Of a stretch of 64,000 nucleotides of DNA, positions 23,142 to 36,163 are shown piece by piece. Within the stretch, counting starts at the first letter, position 1. Each line of letters starts with the position of its first letter. Origin of the DNA: Lobosporangium transversale (taxonomy: Eukaryota > Mortierellomycota > Mortierellomycetes > Mortierellales > Mortierellaceae); contig NW_019028992.1 of the NCBI RefSeq assembly GCF_002105155.1, positions 62,001-126,000 of the forward strand, in the 5' to 3' direction. The notes below the pieces were generated by a model. The model made no database searches, was not told the DNA's origin, and saw nothing but the letters and a program-made list of their open reading frames with translations. The position numbers and the translations under genes are program-made.

Positions 23142-23779
23142 ATGGAAGCTGAATCCCAAGAAACATCTTTCTCTACTTCTTTCTCTACCCCTGTCACAGC
23201 CACATTTTACAATTCCTCTTCTTCAAAACGCCTCTATCATTCAAGATCTTCTACCTTTTACCGTTCCGCAAGGCTCCTGGTGATATGCTGTATAATCACC
23301 TCATTGTGGCATCAGCAGTGGTCTTTAAAAACATTCGTCCTTGGCCGTCCTACTTCTCGCAACTCCCCTCCATTTTCTTCTCGTTATGATCCGGATCAAT
23401 CACATCTCAAAGGTCAATTTCTCCATATCACCGATATTCATCCAGATGAGTTTTACATCAATGGGGGAACCATTGCATCCTCTTGCCATAGGAATGCAAC
23501 GGATGATGAGAACAACGATGGTTCACATATTTTTCGTCCCGGTCGTACGGAAGGTGGTGTCGGTGGTCTCTTTGGTTCTCCTTACTCGATCTGCGACAGT
23601 CCTTTTTCCTTGACCAATGCTACATTTGAATGGATTGACAAAAACCTGCTTGATGAGATTGATTTTGTAGTCTGGACCGGTGACAATGCACGGTAAGTTA
23701 TTTTTGACTTGTCTTAGGAACACAGTGCCAAGTTTCTATTTACCACTGCAGATACCAGACTTCAGTAGACAATAGAAAT

Positions 23780-23812
<33 letters not shown>

Positions 23813-25268
23813 AACTCATTGTTTCATTTATAAAACTACAATTAGACATGACTCTGATAACGAGCGTCCCCGCACACAGAAGCAGATTGAAGACATGAAT
23901 AGAGAGATCGCCAATCGATTTCTCGAAGTGTTTGCGCCCGATAAAGACGACCCATTTCAACAACGGATCCCAATTGTACCATCAATAGGCAATAACGACG
24001 TATACCCCCATAACATTATGGAAGCAGGCCCTAACCGCATCCTGCAGCATTTTTCAGAGATTTGGGCCGAATTTATCCCTGAAAGCCAATATCATACGTT
24101 CCAACATGGTGGATACTACACGGCTGAAGTTGTCCCTGGCAAGATTGCAGTGGTTGCGCTGAATACATTATACTTTTTCAACCAGAACGCAGCTGTGGAT
24201 GGATGTGACTCTGATGACGAACCAGGCACGGATCAAATGGACTGGCTGGAGGTTGAGCTGGAATCAATGAGGAAAAGAGGAATGACTGCATATCTTACAG
24301 GGCATGTGCCACCTGCTCGCAAGTCGTATTCGGACTCTTGCTTTATTCGTTACACTGATATTGCACTGAGATTTCAAGATGTGATTGTAGGACATCTCTA
24401 TGGTCATGCCAATATTGACCATTTTTTCATTCTTTCACAAGCCACTCTTAAAGGAAGTGAGTTTGAGCTCCCATCTGAGGAGGAGATTCCACACACTGAA
24501 GAGCCCGAAAATAGCAATACCGCAACTGTTGGATTCATGGGAAAGAACAAGAGTGTATGTGGAGATAAATCCTTCGAGTACGAGTATGACCAATTTCACT
24601 ACATGGGACTAAGCTCATACCTTCTGGAGCTGTGGGAGCAATACGAGGATATCCCAAAAAAGAAAGTCAAACTAAGCGACTATGCAATCGTTCTCGTCTC
24701 ACCATCCGTAGTCCCAACCTACAACCCGAGCCTGCGTGTCTACAGCTATCAGCTAGCTACCGAAAAAAGCCAAGATGAGCTGCTGACTGTCTCGCCTAGC
24801 GAGGAATTGGACGGGTCTCAAGCTGAATCATTCGAGGACGAAGCAGGGGATTTAGACAATGAAGTAGAGCAAGAAGAGGAAGAAGAAAGTTTGTGGAGCG
24901 GATTTGTTGCTCAACGGTATGGTCACAATGTGGACAACAATTACAATAACGGCAAAAAGAAAAAGAAGAAGCCTAAAAAGCCCAAGAAGCCTAAAAGGCC
25001 ACCAAACCCTCCAGCAGTCCCTCCTTCGGCGTTTGGGTTCCCTCTTCATTACACACAATACTGGGTAAACCTGACTCTGGCGAATTTAGAAAAGAAACAG
25101 CCTGAGTATGTTGTTGAGTATCGGAGTAAAGAAGATTGGGGGCTTCAGGATTTAAGTGTCCCTGGGTGGTTGGCTCTAGCGAGGAAGGTCGTAACAGACG
25201 ATCGTGTGAAAGAGCAATATCTTGCCAGGATGGTTGTCCTAACTGGTACAGAAAACGATCATTTTTAA
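23142..25268 (+). CDS. PPN1: Vacuolar endopolyphosphatase (PPN1)
   Basis: Exons 23142-23692 and 23846-25268 give 657 aa, close to the yeast enzyme (674 aa). It cleaves inorganic polyphosphate chains in the vacuole. An N-terminal basic stretch is followed by one hydrophobic segment (LLVICCIITSLWH), a type II signal anchor. Metallophosphoesterase motifs follow in order: FLHITDIHPDEFY (D-x-H), VVWTGDNARHDSDNE (GD), IVPSIGNNDVYPHN (GNND), AYLTGHVPPAR (GH) and VIVGHLYGHANIDHF (GHxH), all metal ligands present. A Lys/Pro-rich insert (residues about 585-605) and an acidic stretch before it resemble the low-complexity insert seen in fungal PPN1. The single intron falls between GDNA and RHD. A 22-nt A run lies immediately upstream of the start codon. 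Confidence 0.94.
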
Positions 25269-25793
25269 GAAAGGGAATACGGAGCAAATGGTACTGTCAG
25301 CTTTGTTTATAACTAATAACTGATGTGATTATTAGTGGAGTTCAAAAGAAAGAGGAGTGGGAAAAATATCCTTTGTATGCAGCATGCTGCAGTCAGCGAT
25401 GCTACTTTTTTTTCTCCATGCTACAATGCGATGCGACATGAGTATTTATTAAATCATTATTGTTCTGAAGACTACGAAAAGAATAAACAAACAAACTAAA
25501 CAAACAAATAAATAAAGAACAAAAAAAAAACAGAGGCGTTTTACTGAGAAAAGGATACATTTCAACAAGACATAATGTACAGAGAGAGGGGTATCTAATG
25601 TGCAACACGCCTCGGATGGGATGAAGTGAAAGGGCCCCTTAGGAAGAAAGAATAACGGCCAAGCAATAAGGATGTTATGCAGAAGACGACTCAGGAAGCA
25701 AAAAGGCCTGATCCGACCTTCTTTTTGGGCTATGTGCTTCTGTTCCACTTTCCTATTGGTTTTTTTTTTTTTTTTTGTGGTTTGTTGCCGTTA
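25269..25793. other. Convergent 3' region between PPN1 and the BTB gene
   Basis: 525 bp, A/T-rich with a 16-nt T run near 25761-25776 that could serve poly-A signalling of the BTB gene. No supported coding frame. Confidence 0.5.
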
Positions 25794-27263
25794 CTATGTC
25801 AGAATAGATGGCACGATTGGCTGTAACTTCTCCTTGGCTTTCCCGCGGAGGCCTAGATCCTCGCTGGTAGACTGTTCAAATGTTTGACAGAGATCAAGCA
25901 CTGTTGCTGTGCCAATATTAAGAATATGGATGTTCTCCAGGATGTCCAAATAGTTTTCAGGAGTAAAACTCCTAAGCCATCGCGGACCGTCATCTGTGTA
26001 GAGCTACCAATGCCAATGCATATACAAAGGTTCGCACACATACAACAGAAAAATGTGTGAGAAAGCAGTGACTGTGCGAGATAGGAATAAAGGATGTCAT
26101 CCAAATGTTCGTTTCGAAATATGAAAGCGTTACCCAGTACAAGAGCTCATCGAAACGACTACTCTCTGGATTCCTAAATTCAATCTTCAACTCAGGAAGA
26201 GAATCATTCATGTCAGAGTCGAAAGAGCTTTCATTCTGAATACCTTCAGAACGGCTGTAAGATTGATCCTGGTGGTTTTGATGGTTTTCGTCCAAGCTCT
26301 TGCCAAATCGGGATGCGTCTGGGTCTGTGAATGTGGTGCAAAAAAAAAAAAAAAAAAAAAAAGTTTAGGGGTTTATAGATGGACCCTAAAAAAAATGACA
26401 TGAAAAGAGGGATGCATTACCTTCCTCCATTGATTCATCGTCATCTACTGTACAGACCTCATCACCTTGTATCGACATATTGTCGATCTCGCTGGTATCA
26501 TCGTCATCATCGCCATTACCACCATCATCACCACCATTATCGTCATCGTCGCTATCGCTCTTGGATCCCCAAGCATCATCAAAAATCATCTGGTCAAATA
26601 TTTTGCGAAATGTCAGACACCGTGCCTAGTGATATCATGACAGTCGCAACCGATGATTGAAAACAATTGGACAGAGTTTTAGTAAGACTCTAAATGTCTA
26701 GTAAATACGCTTCATATATTTGTACATTTGGTTGATACGCATTCAAATGTGAGCCTTTGCCCATGTGTTGTACACCCCATTACAGGAAGAGGGGAAAAGT
26801 GTCGTTTAAAGGATTCATTCAATGGTATAAATATTGCACAAATGCAAACAAACAATGAATATTTTTGTTTGCGTGTTTTATAAAAGATGTGACCATAGAT
26901 CTGGCGGAAATCGCTGAAGACCAGACAAAAAAAGGCAAATAAACTAAAAAAAATAAAAAAAAAAAGAAAACGTACCGACAACAATTGAACATGCACATAA
27001 AAGCGCAGACTGCCTGCTACAAGAATACAGTTAGCATCTGATTTTCTGTTAAATAACGTCGGCCCCAAGGGTATTAAGCTCCGTGCAATAGCATCAGCGA
27101 CGTAGATGGTAGGTGGACAATCTGAGGAAGCATCCACTGATAAATGATCTTGCATGGGAACGTTGGATGAAACGTCCTCATGCCCTTGTTGACAGTGTTG
27201 TTGCTGTGCTGTATTAATATTGTTTTGAAATTTTGGATCTGGTTGAGAAGTGAAAATAGTCAT
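25794..27263 (-). CDS. BTB/POZ-fold protein with acidic insertion
   Basis: Exons 27263-26976, 26625-26421, 26324-26134 and 26003-25794 give 297 aa. The BTB core is recognisable across the junctions: NCILVAGSLRFYVHVQLLSA, then RCLTFRKIFDQMIF, the typical H-x3-L-x-A-R-C-x-x-F-R-x-x-F region. This is followed by PELKIEFRNPESSRFDELLY and ENYLDILENIHILNIGTATV. BTB domains mediate dimerisation and often recruit substrates to CUL3 ubiquitin ligases; a specific role cannot be given. Odd: an acidic low-complexity insert (SDSDDDD to GDDDDDTSE, then Glu/Ser/His-rich) of about 100 residues splits the fold between the first helices and the middle strand. Start is the first in-frame ATG (MTIFTSQPDPKF); the frame stays open upstream without an ATG, so a 5' exon is possible. 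Confidence 0.75.
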
Positions 27264-28022
27264 TTGGGAGCAAGAAAATAATGTCGACTTGGTTTGCAGT
27301 AAGGAGTGAACCCAAGGAGGATGAAGGCGATGTGAAATATTTGTAGTAAGGCTTTGTAGTGATTTGGGGAAGAAGGGTCCTTCATCGCTCAAGGGTACAG
27401 ATATAAAAAAAAAAAAAAGAAAAAGGAAAAAGAAAAAAAAAAAAAAAGGAAAAAGAAAAAAAAAAGCGAGAGTAAGGCGTATTTATTCCAATCTGGAAGA
27501 GGAAGAGAAACCTGTCTGTTTATGCTGGACTCTTCACAAATGTCATGCATGTCTCCCATCTTTTTTTTTTTTTTTTTCTTGTTTGTTTTGATTATTTGGG
27601 CATGTTTCTCTTAAGGCCATGATTTATTTAAGCGATCATGACCTGACTCTCCTGTAGCAAAAAAAAAGATATGCATGAATGCTGATGAGACTACACACCT
27701 CCACGTTCAGAGTTTTCAAAGTTTCTAACTTCTATTGCGGCAGGGGTTGTGCGTATGTGGTCAAAGGCATATATCTTATTGTTTCCTTTGTTTCTTTGAA
27801 AATGATTAGGCTAGTTTTGAGTGGTTTTTCAAAAAAGCACTCGCCTCTTCGTCACCTCCCAGAAACAGAGCCTGTGCATTTTTTTGTTATTCTTGGTGTA
27901 GTTGCACATGTGTAATTTTGTATTTATTTGAATGCTTTACTTTGTAAGTTATAATGGGACAATGGATAATTGGTATCTATTTCAATGAGGATGCGATTTG
28001 ATCTCCTTCGTTATATTATTCT
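27264..28022. other. Intergenic region upstream of the BTB gene
   Basis: Contains A-rich and T-rich homopolymers near 27406-27465 and 27562-27580. Short frames only, none supported. Confidence 0.5.
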
Positions 28023-29946
28023 CTACTCCATGAGCACTGGCTCGAGCTGCTTGCGCAGTTTATGGTGCTTAATAAGCAAGCTGAAGACAAAGGCAAGGCC
28101 CATAAAAGGAATACAGACAAGGAATGCCTGTCTTAATGCCAGCATGTAGGCATGTAAGATCTGGGCTTCCAGATCTGAACCAAATGTTGGTGCCAAGTAA
28201 GAATCCACCATAACCTTTTCAACTTCAGGAAACTTGTCGATCAATGGGTCGAGGTTGGATTTGACGCCGTTATTGAAGACCGTACCCGCGATAGCGACGC
28301 CAAATACAGAACCAACAGTTCGGAAGAATGTCGCAGTAGCAGTTGCCACAGCCATGTCTTTAGTCTCAACTGATGATTGAATAGCAAGCATAACTGTCTG
28401 CATCGAAAAACCAATGCCAAGTCCGACCAGGAACAAGTATCCAATCAACTCGCCACGAGAAGTATCCTCATGGAAAAGTGTTAATAGACCTGTGCCAGTA
28501 GTGGAGAGTATAAGACCAATCCAGATGAAAGGACGGTATTGACCCCACTTTGAGACCATGATACCCGAGGAGATAGAGGCTAGCAAGAGACCGACGATCA
28601 TAGGCAACATCTCCAGACCAGATGCAGTAGCAGATTCTTGTCGTACGATCTGGAAATACAAGGGCATGAAGAACATGACACCAAAGAGACCCATACCAAT
28701 GAAAAAGCTAGTCAAGAATACAGCGACATTCGTACGGCTCTTGAACATATGGAATGGAATAATGGGCTCCTGCGCTACTTTCCACTCAATCAAGCAGAAG
28801 ACGAAAAGAACAGCTGCGCCTGCGCAGAAGAGGCCAATCACAAGAGGAGAGTCCCAGTCATATTCACTTCCACCCCAGTTCAGTGGCAGTAAGACCAATA
28901 CCAGGCCGATTACCAGGGAGAGAGATCCAAAGACATCGACACGCTTGAGCTTCTCTTTGAGTGAACCTTTAGAATGAGGCAAGTGGAGCAACTTGGCGAC
29001 CGCGATGACTGTGATAGCACCGATCGGGAGGTTAATGAAGAAGGCCCAGCGCCAAGACGCTTTGTCGGTAAAGACGCCCCCAAGAAGAGGACCAATGACG
29101 GATGAGAATCCAAAGACAGCTCCAATAATACCCTGGTATTTACCACGATCTCTTAGTGAGACAATGTCAGTAATAATAATCATGACCATGGACATGATGC
29201 CTCCAGCACCAATACCAGCGATTCCGCGAGCAACAATCATCATCAGCATGCTCTGGGCAGCGCCACAGAGGGCAGAACCAATCAGGAAGATCAAGATGGC
29301 GAAGAGGAAAGTAGTCTTCCTGCCAAAAATATCAGAGCCTTTGCCATACCTATTTTGTTAAATGCAGAAAACAGAAAGTTAATCTCATTATATATAGCCA
29401 GGTAATACATAATGTATGGATATTTGACTTTAGGACCATGACTTACAATGGCTGAAATGTAGTTGAAGTCAGGAGATAACTGGTTCCGATCCAGGGAATT
29501 TGTTTGAGGCCGTTAAATTCGTTGGCGATTTTTGTAGTACAAACCGAGACGATCGTCTGGTCAAGCGATGAGAGGAAGATACCCAGCATCAATCCTACAA
29601 ACACGATCATTAGCTCCTTGAAAGGTAATGAGACTACACCTTGGTCAGTAGATACTACAGGTGAAATAGCATCGCCGCCATTATCCTGAACTGAGTCTTT
29701 TAAGGATGGATCGATCGGTGATGAAGTGGCGTCTTTTGAATTCTTGTCGTCATGAACCACAACTTCCTGCATTTCGTACAGACTCTGATGATTGATGTAT
29801 TCTTGCTTGCCGTTTGAAATAGGAAGGGATGTATGCGATGAGGTTTTTTGGAAGGGAGATGTTGACGACTCGATATTAGACTGATTCTTTTCAGAATCGA
29901 TGACTATAGTGCCATTGTCCGAACGTGAGTGAATAGATGAACCCAT
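28023..29946 (-). CDS. MFS multidrug-type transporter (DHA2, 14 TM)
   Basis: Exons 29946-29447 and 29349-28023 give 608 aa. A polar ~110-residue cytoplasmic N-terminus precedes the first membrane helix. Family motifs: LSSLDQTIVSVC in helix 1 (the LDxTIV signature of DHA2 drug:proton antiporters), motif A LYGKGSDIFGRK after helix 2, and motif C FGFSSVIGPLLGGVFT in helix 5. Fourteen hydrophobic segments can be counted, including the extra pair typical of 14-spanners. The substrate is unknown; such proteins export drugs, siderophores, amino acids or toxins. The C-terminus ends KQLEPVLME. The intron lies inside the loop carrying motif A. No biosynthetic cluster surrounds it. Confidence 0.93.
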
Positions 29947-32613
29947 CAAAATACAGCACTGTGTATTGCCTTTGTATGTGTATGCTCTGTATTAACGCTG
30001 ACAAAAAAGAAAACAGGAAAAAGAAAGAACTTGGAAGAATGTATGGATGAATAGGAACAAAGGACAACAGTTTTGAGAAAAAAGCAGGAAGGGGTACTGA
30101 CGGTTGGTAGAAGATGAGAACGGTAACGATGGAGATGTCTGACAGTAATGAATATGTATATTTATAATGAATCCATGAAGCAAAATGATGAGGAAAGAGA
30201 AAGGATAAGAAGGAAAAAAAGAGAGATCCATTTATCCATTTCGTTCCATTAAAACCCTTTCTTACACGGCAATACCTTTACGCAGATCGTTTGTTTGCAA
30301 ACAAATAAGCATGACAGCTTGATTTTGGGTATGGTGGAAAAAGATGGTCATTTTTGGAAGTAATTTTTAATGTAACCTGACTCTAAACTCTTATTGTTCT
30401 TTAGGTTTATCTAAACTGGTTTGTCCTGTCGCAGCCGTGCAGCAATTCATTTCATTTTAGGTTTCACCTTCCTTATTCGAGAACAGGATATTAATAATAT
30501 CCCTGTTTCCACGGTACTTCGGCATCCATATCCGCAATCGCTTTTTGTTTTGATCCGTAGCTCTACAACGATAAAATCCAACTGATCATAGTCTGGTATC
30601 CTTTTTTTCTTTATTCGGAGAAATAGTGATGGCGTTGACGCCTCTAACAATATTTCATTGTATTAAGCTTTTGTTTAGTTTATCATTAATAGTGTTTAGC
30701 TTCATTGATTGGTATAGTATTATGATATACAGGTTAATTGAGTTAATTCATAATTTCTACTCTGAAGCCACAAAATGGTTTTCGCTAAAAAAAACCCATC
30801 CAGACATCTTGACATCAATCTTGCTGAAGTTGTCAATATCTAACAGATGAGTTGAAGAGTGGGTAGGTATTCAATACATGGAAGTGTAGCATATAATCTG
30901 ACGGCCCATAATCAGCACCACATCTGACCCTTCAATATTGCAATAGCGACTCTCAGCTTATTTTTTTATGCCTCTTATATGATACGCTCCTCTAAGATTA
31001 TAAGGCAGGGCTAATATGGCTCTCAATATAGAGATCCTCAGATAGGCCCCAAACATCAAGAACGAGCAATACCCAATATCAGACTTTTGTTGTTTATTAC
31101 AACTGACAAAATGATTGACAGGCTACATTCGCTCAAGTAACTTTTTAGTTCAAATAAATAGGAAAAAAAGCAAATATCAATCATTCAAATGTTGACGAAA
31201 TTATAAAAATAAAAGGCTGTGTCCATATCTAGAATGAATGAAGCGAGAATATATGACTGGTGAAAGAAAAGCTTGATTTGGACGCGCCCTTTTTCCCTTG
31301 AATAGGGCGCTGCTGACTAGATCCTCATCCCTTCTATCCATGGGGCCTCTCCTGCCTTCGCCCTTCAAAATTTGTTCCTATCATGGAACAATAGAAAAGC
31401 CTACGACTACAAATTCTATGCTGTCCATGGCCACCTTTTCCCTATCAGCACTTCATGTTTATTTGGCACCTTTTCTTTCCCCTGAAAGTAATAAGCCGCA
31501 TTAATTGCACCATGACTCCTTATGCGCCCTATTCCTATGTACACGTTGCTCCTCTGTTCGCTTGGCTGTTCGTTAAGGTCTGCCGCCGTAGTTGGCGCGA
31601 AGTTTCCATCATTCATTATTCCAATTAAGCATTTCTATCCTTGTTTGTTATTATCACCTTGCCTCCTTTTTTGCTCAGATAGAAGGAGTCTCTTCCTTGT
31701 AAATTCAACATCAAACATCAACCCCCTTTGCTCTTCTCCGTGTTGTGGAGAGCAAGGTAAAAAAAATACCACTATTCTTTTTACTTGCCCAGATCTTTTT
31801 TTTTTTTTTTTTTTTTCCCGCATGCTTGGGCGGTGAACTTTCCGTATACAGTGTATGCTTTATTTGATTGACTGATCTCCTCATTTACCATTCCGCTCGT
31901 GATCCAATCCTTTATGAATGGCTCCTTTCTTCTGAATGTTCGTCTGTCTTTTTAAAAATAACGCCTTGAACCAAAAAGGGTTTCTTTCAAATGCTCGAAT
32001 GCTCAGGCCTTGTCTTAGTCTCTCGGTCTTGTCGTTCTTAACATGATATCCTCAGCTTAGACTGCAGCCTTTCTCCTATCGCGCTAAAATAAGGGCGCCA
32101 CCTCATCTCTCTCCCACTCTCGCGTCTGCTTCCAATCCCAGTACCCAAAGACCGCCCCGTCAACATCGGTGCTGGCACTGCAACGATCACCACCGTCTCC
32201 ACTGCCGTTCTAATGCCACTGCTTCGTCCACTTGGCTCTCTGACACCAATGCTGACGTCCATCTTTTATTTCGCAGACAAAAGTACGGCACGACTCCATC
32301 TTCGAGCCGGATGTTGATCTTGTTCATCAAGCGACTAATAAAATCTTCCACCGTTCCATCTTTCTTTCTCTTCTCCGTTTCTATCTCTGTTTTTTCGTCT
32401 TCTTATCATCCTCGTTCCTTCTTTTATTTATTCATTCCAGGCATCATCTTCTTCCTAATCTCTGTCGCACTTTTTTTTACCTACGCTTGTACCATCACCT
32501 CTTCTCGCCAACATTACTTGCAGTGATCGTCCTTGACTAAATCACAACAATAATCTAAGTGTCAGCAACTAAAACAACAACTGAGGGTTCGTAAATACAA
32601 TATAACGCGCCTC
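29947..32613. other. Gene-poor spacer of about 2.7 kb
   Basis: Shared upstream region of the MFS gene (-) and the 1067-aa gene (+). C/T-rich tracts accumulate from about 31300 to 32530, compatible with a long 5' leader or core promoter of the latter; a 22-nt T run sits near 31795-31816. No coding frame is supported and I see no RNA gene. Confidence 0.5.
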
Positions 32614-35600
32614 ATGGATCAAAGACAGTATGTCCAAGAAACCACTACTGCGTTCTCGCGTTTGATGATAGATGACAAAAGAACCAACAATAATAATATC
32701 GATATAACCAGTAACCACAGAAAGTCTGTTCAGTCTCTCCTGTCGAACATCATCAACTTTTCTACTGTCAATGCACACCAGCAATTATCGTCAAAAACCA
32801 TAACGTCTTCCTCTCCTTCTATTCTCGATGCCACAGAGACAGTCAAGAGGCAACAGCAAAGCCCTTCCCTACTTTCACAACCCACCATGTCTATTCCCCC
32901 CATCCCAACAGCTACCATGGGAGTCGAGCCGGTACCCTCTTGTAATTCCTTAGACACAGCTCAAGGTTCTGGGTCAACTGTAACCATTGTATCACAGACA
33001 AGTCTCTCTCCGCTGGTCGAGCGAGACCTTTTGAGTAGCAGCAGTAGCAATGTTACCTTGGTTCCTGACATGGCTATTGCAAAGACAAAACTAAGACCCC
33101 TCTCATCGATGGAGTGCGCAGAATGTAAGATTTTATGAAGATTTGGAGTCCAGAAATAAGCTAATGAAGTTTGAATCATTTATAATTGTTACTTTCCGCG
33201 GACCATTTCTCTCCCATTCGTCTCTTCCCCGACTAATTGTTTTCTATTCCATTTGACGCAACGTTAGCATGGCTTCCAACAGTTACTCTGACTACAAGCA
33301 TTCCACAAACACTCTCCATAAATGGAAATCAAAATAACAATGTTTACAATAGAGTCGCAAGCATCTCGACAAACAGGCAGTCCATTCACCCATTGGAGCT
33401 GGAACCAAGCTTCGACGCTACGACTAGCACAATAACAGAGCAAAATCATAAATCCAGGCTATTAACAAACCCATTGCCACTGTTTACGGAGTCAATGCAG
33501 CAAGCCCAATCGCAATCGGTAATAACCAAGAAGACATCAATTGCAGCGAAGCTTCGGAAAGTATTTATTAGTAGACAACAACAGAGTCTCTTTGTCACAA
33601 AGGGTCTAGAGACTCGAGAAGGTATTGTATCGCTGTCATCATCTCTCAAAGATGAAGCGAACGGGAGCTCCGGAAATAGTGGCACGCTCACGTCTACACA
33701 ATTTGCTACAGGCAAGCATCGCGGATCCACCTCTTCTAACAGCTCTGCTGATACTGCACTTGGCAATAGAAGTGGTAATCTGCCGTTCCGACGCTGCTCG
33801 GGCCAAACTGCAACACCATTAACATCCCCAGAGAATTCACCTCCCAATTCTCCAACGATCAAGGTGAGCCCTAGTTTAATGATCGTAGCGGCGGCAGTTC
33901 ATGACCAGGCTGAATCTCCATCATCCATCTTTAACCCTTCATTCCTAACGCTGGAGGCCGAGGGTTCGAGTGATGCAGCTAGCGCAAGCATTTCTGCTCT
34001 AGGTCATTCTGACCTTCATGATAAAAGTACATTGCGGTCTCTATCCTCCAAATCTATCAAAAGGCGTCTCTCCTTTGCCTCCATCTCTTCCTTCTTTGGA
34101 TCACGCAATAACAACACTCCACAAGAATCTCGTGCGAAGCAGCATCGATCCTTTTCTGTTCCGCATGTAGAAAACCCTCTGACCGTTGGGCGTCAGATCG
34201 CCGGCTTCCAGCGGCGACACTCCCTGAACGACTTGCATGACCACTCGAATGGAAAACTACCCTTGTCTGTGCATCACCATGTTGTGTCGCCATTATCTTC
34301 TGAGGAGGCACAAAATACAAGCGTAATTACATCTGCTACTAACCGAGGGCCTTCCAAGAAACTGTCCTTCAACAACATGTTCAGCAAACAAAAAAAGAAG
34401 AGCATAAGGCCTTCAAAGCTCGCGCCATCTGCATCTGCCAAGCCATTGAAGTCAGCACTTGTGCACCGATCTCCAGGCACTGCGAATGATCAGTCCAAGG
34501 CTCATCTCGTCCACAGCAATGCCTACCGACGATCGTCTTCTGTGCGATCCCAAAGCAGTTCCTATTGCCAACAATACCGCCACTATCCTCATTACAATCA
34601 GCACCATCATCAGTGCCCATCTCAGCATGCGCTCAGTACTACAGACTCACTAACTCATCTTGCAGAAGCAAACCATTCCTTAGCCTCACTCAGTAGGAGA
34701 AGCTCTATTCAGGAGGACGATGGCCATGATATATATCAACAATCATACAATTATTTACCATGTTCACCCACTGTAGCATGTAATTCCTGCACATCCCGAT
34801 TGTCCTTGGAGGGACCCAATGATGGTATTCTCGGGACTATGGCGACTAATATTATGAATGTTGTTACTGCCAACGCATTATCTACTCCAACTCCAAGGAT
34901 TCTTCCTACTATAACCATCGAGACAGGCTTAAATAACGATATAGCTTATGAAGCACAATATTGCTCGCTGCCTCAGCACCTCTCCCCGATTCTGTCTCGA
35001 TCATCCTCTTGTCGCTCCTTCTCATCATCCTCAGAGAGCGTTGGTGAGGCCCATCAATCCTCGTCATCTTCATCATCCTCGTCATCCATATCTGGTAGTG
35101 GATCATGCTCTTCCTCCAGTTGCTCCATCCACTTTGAGATCAACCACACACTTGCTCCCACACACAAATCGGGGCAGCTACGGGTTAATGGAAGCAGCTG
35201 TAGACGTCCATCAGATAACCAGACGTTTAATCCACTACTCCCAGCCTTTGCAGCACGTGTTTCAGTGGACCATATTGCCCTTGATAGCCACCAAAGCAAT
35301 TCTATCACTACAGAAGCGCCGTCCATTGCCTATGAATCCCCCTCAACCATATCCAACTCATCGACTGAGGATTCTTCTGCGTCTTCAACCTGCACCAATG
35401 TGACGCTTCTTCCTCTAGCCAACTCTATTGGATATCAAAAGCGAGATCTAGTACCTTTACAACACCTGGGTGGTTATCATGATTTGCAGTGTCAACAAGA
35501 AGCTACTGTATGTCTACTTTATGACCAAAATGAGTATGAAGATGAACGTGCATACGAACACGGACACGAACATGAACATGAACAACAATACCATCATTAT

Positions 35601-35960
35601 GCCATAGACCATGATGAGTATGAGCAAAGACGCCATCTTATTGAATATCAACGTCAGCAGCATCAATATCATCATCTTCACCATCTAGACCTTCACCATC
35701 AGGAGCAGCATTGTTATGTAGATTGGGCCTCCATCTACCCACCACGTCCTCCACGTCAACTACAGTTTTCGACCGAAGGTCCGACTGTGTTCCCAACATG
35801 GACACCAGAGCAATATGACCGAACCAGTGATACTAGTACCACAGCTTCCCGTCTGACGCCTGCAACCGCTCAAAGGATTAAACTAGAGTTGAACCAATTC
35901 AAGCGTCATGAGATGGAAGTCCATCAAGATAGTCAAATATACACCCACTATTTCCTCTAA
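32614..35960 (+). CDS. Large Ser/Gln/His-rich disordered protein (1067 aa)
   Basis: Two exons, 32614-33124 and 33268-35960, joined at CAE / SWLPTV, give 1067 aa. Almost the whole chain is low complexity: Ser-rich, Asn-rich, then a His/Glu/Gln-rich segment (about residues 925-1000). Basic, phosphorylation-prone islands recur (SIKRRLSFASISSFFGSR; FQRRHSLNDLHDHSN; KKLSFNNMFSKQKKK), with repeated R-x-x-S type sites that would suit basophilic kinases or 14-3-3 binding (inference). The ordered-looking part is the C-terminus: PTWTPEQYDRTSD, a helix ELNQFKRHEMEVHQDS, and the end YTHYFL. That block looks like a conserved short motif region, but I cannot name the family. No signal peptide or membrane segment. 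Confidence 0.8.
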
Positions 35961-36091
35961 AAAAGAAAGAAAAATATATATGCGCTGATCAAACATGTAA
36001 GACAAACCGACGCGTCCAGAGAAATTAAACAGAGCATGATCGCATAAAGAGACAGTAAAGACAAAATAAGTAATCATAATAGTAATAATAC

Positions 36092-36163
<72 letters not shown>

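Noticed and set aside
34057-35403. Frames of 60-150 codons overlapping the 1067-aa gene on both strands
   Set aside because: Arise from its Ser-rich repetitive codons; the main frame is far longer and has a clean splice join.
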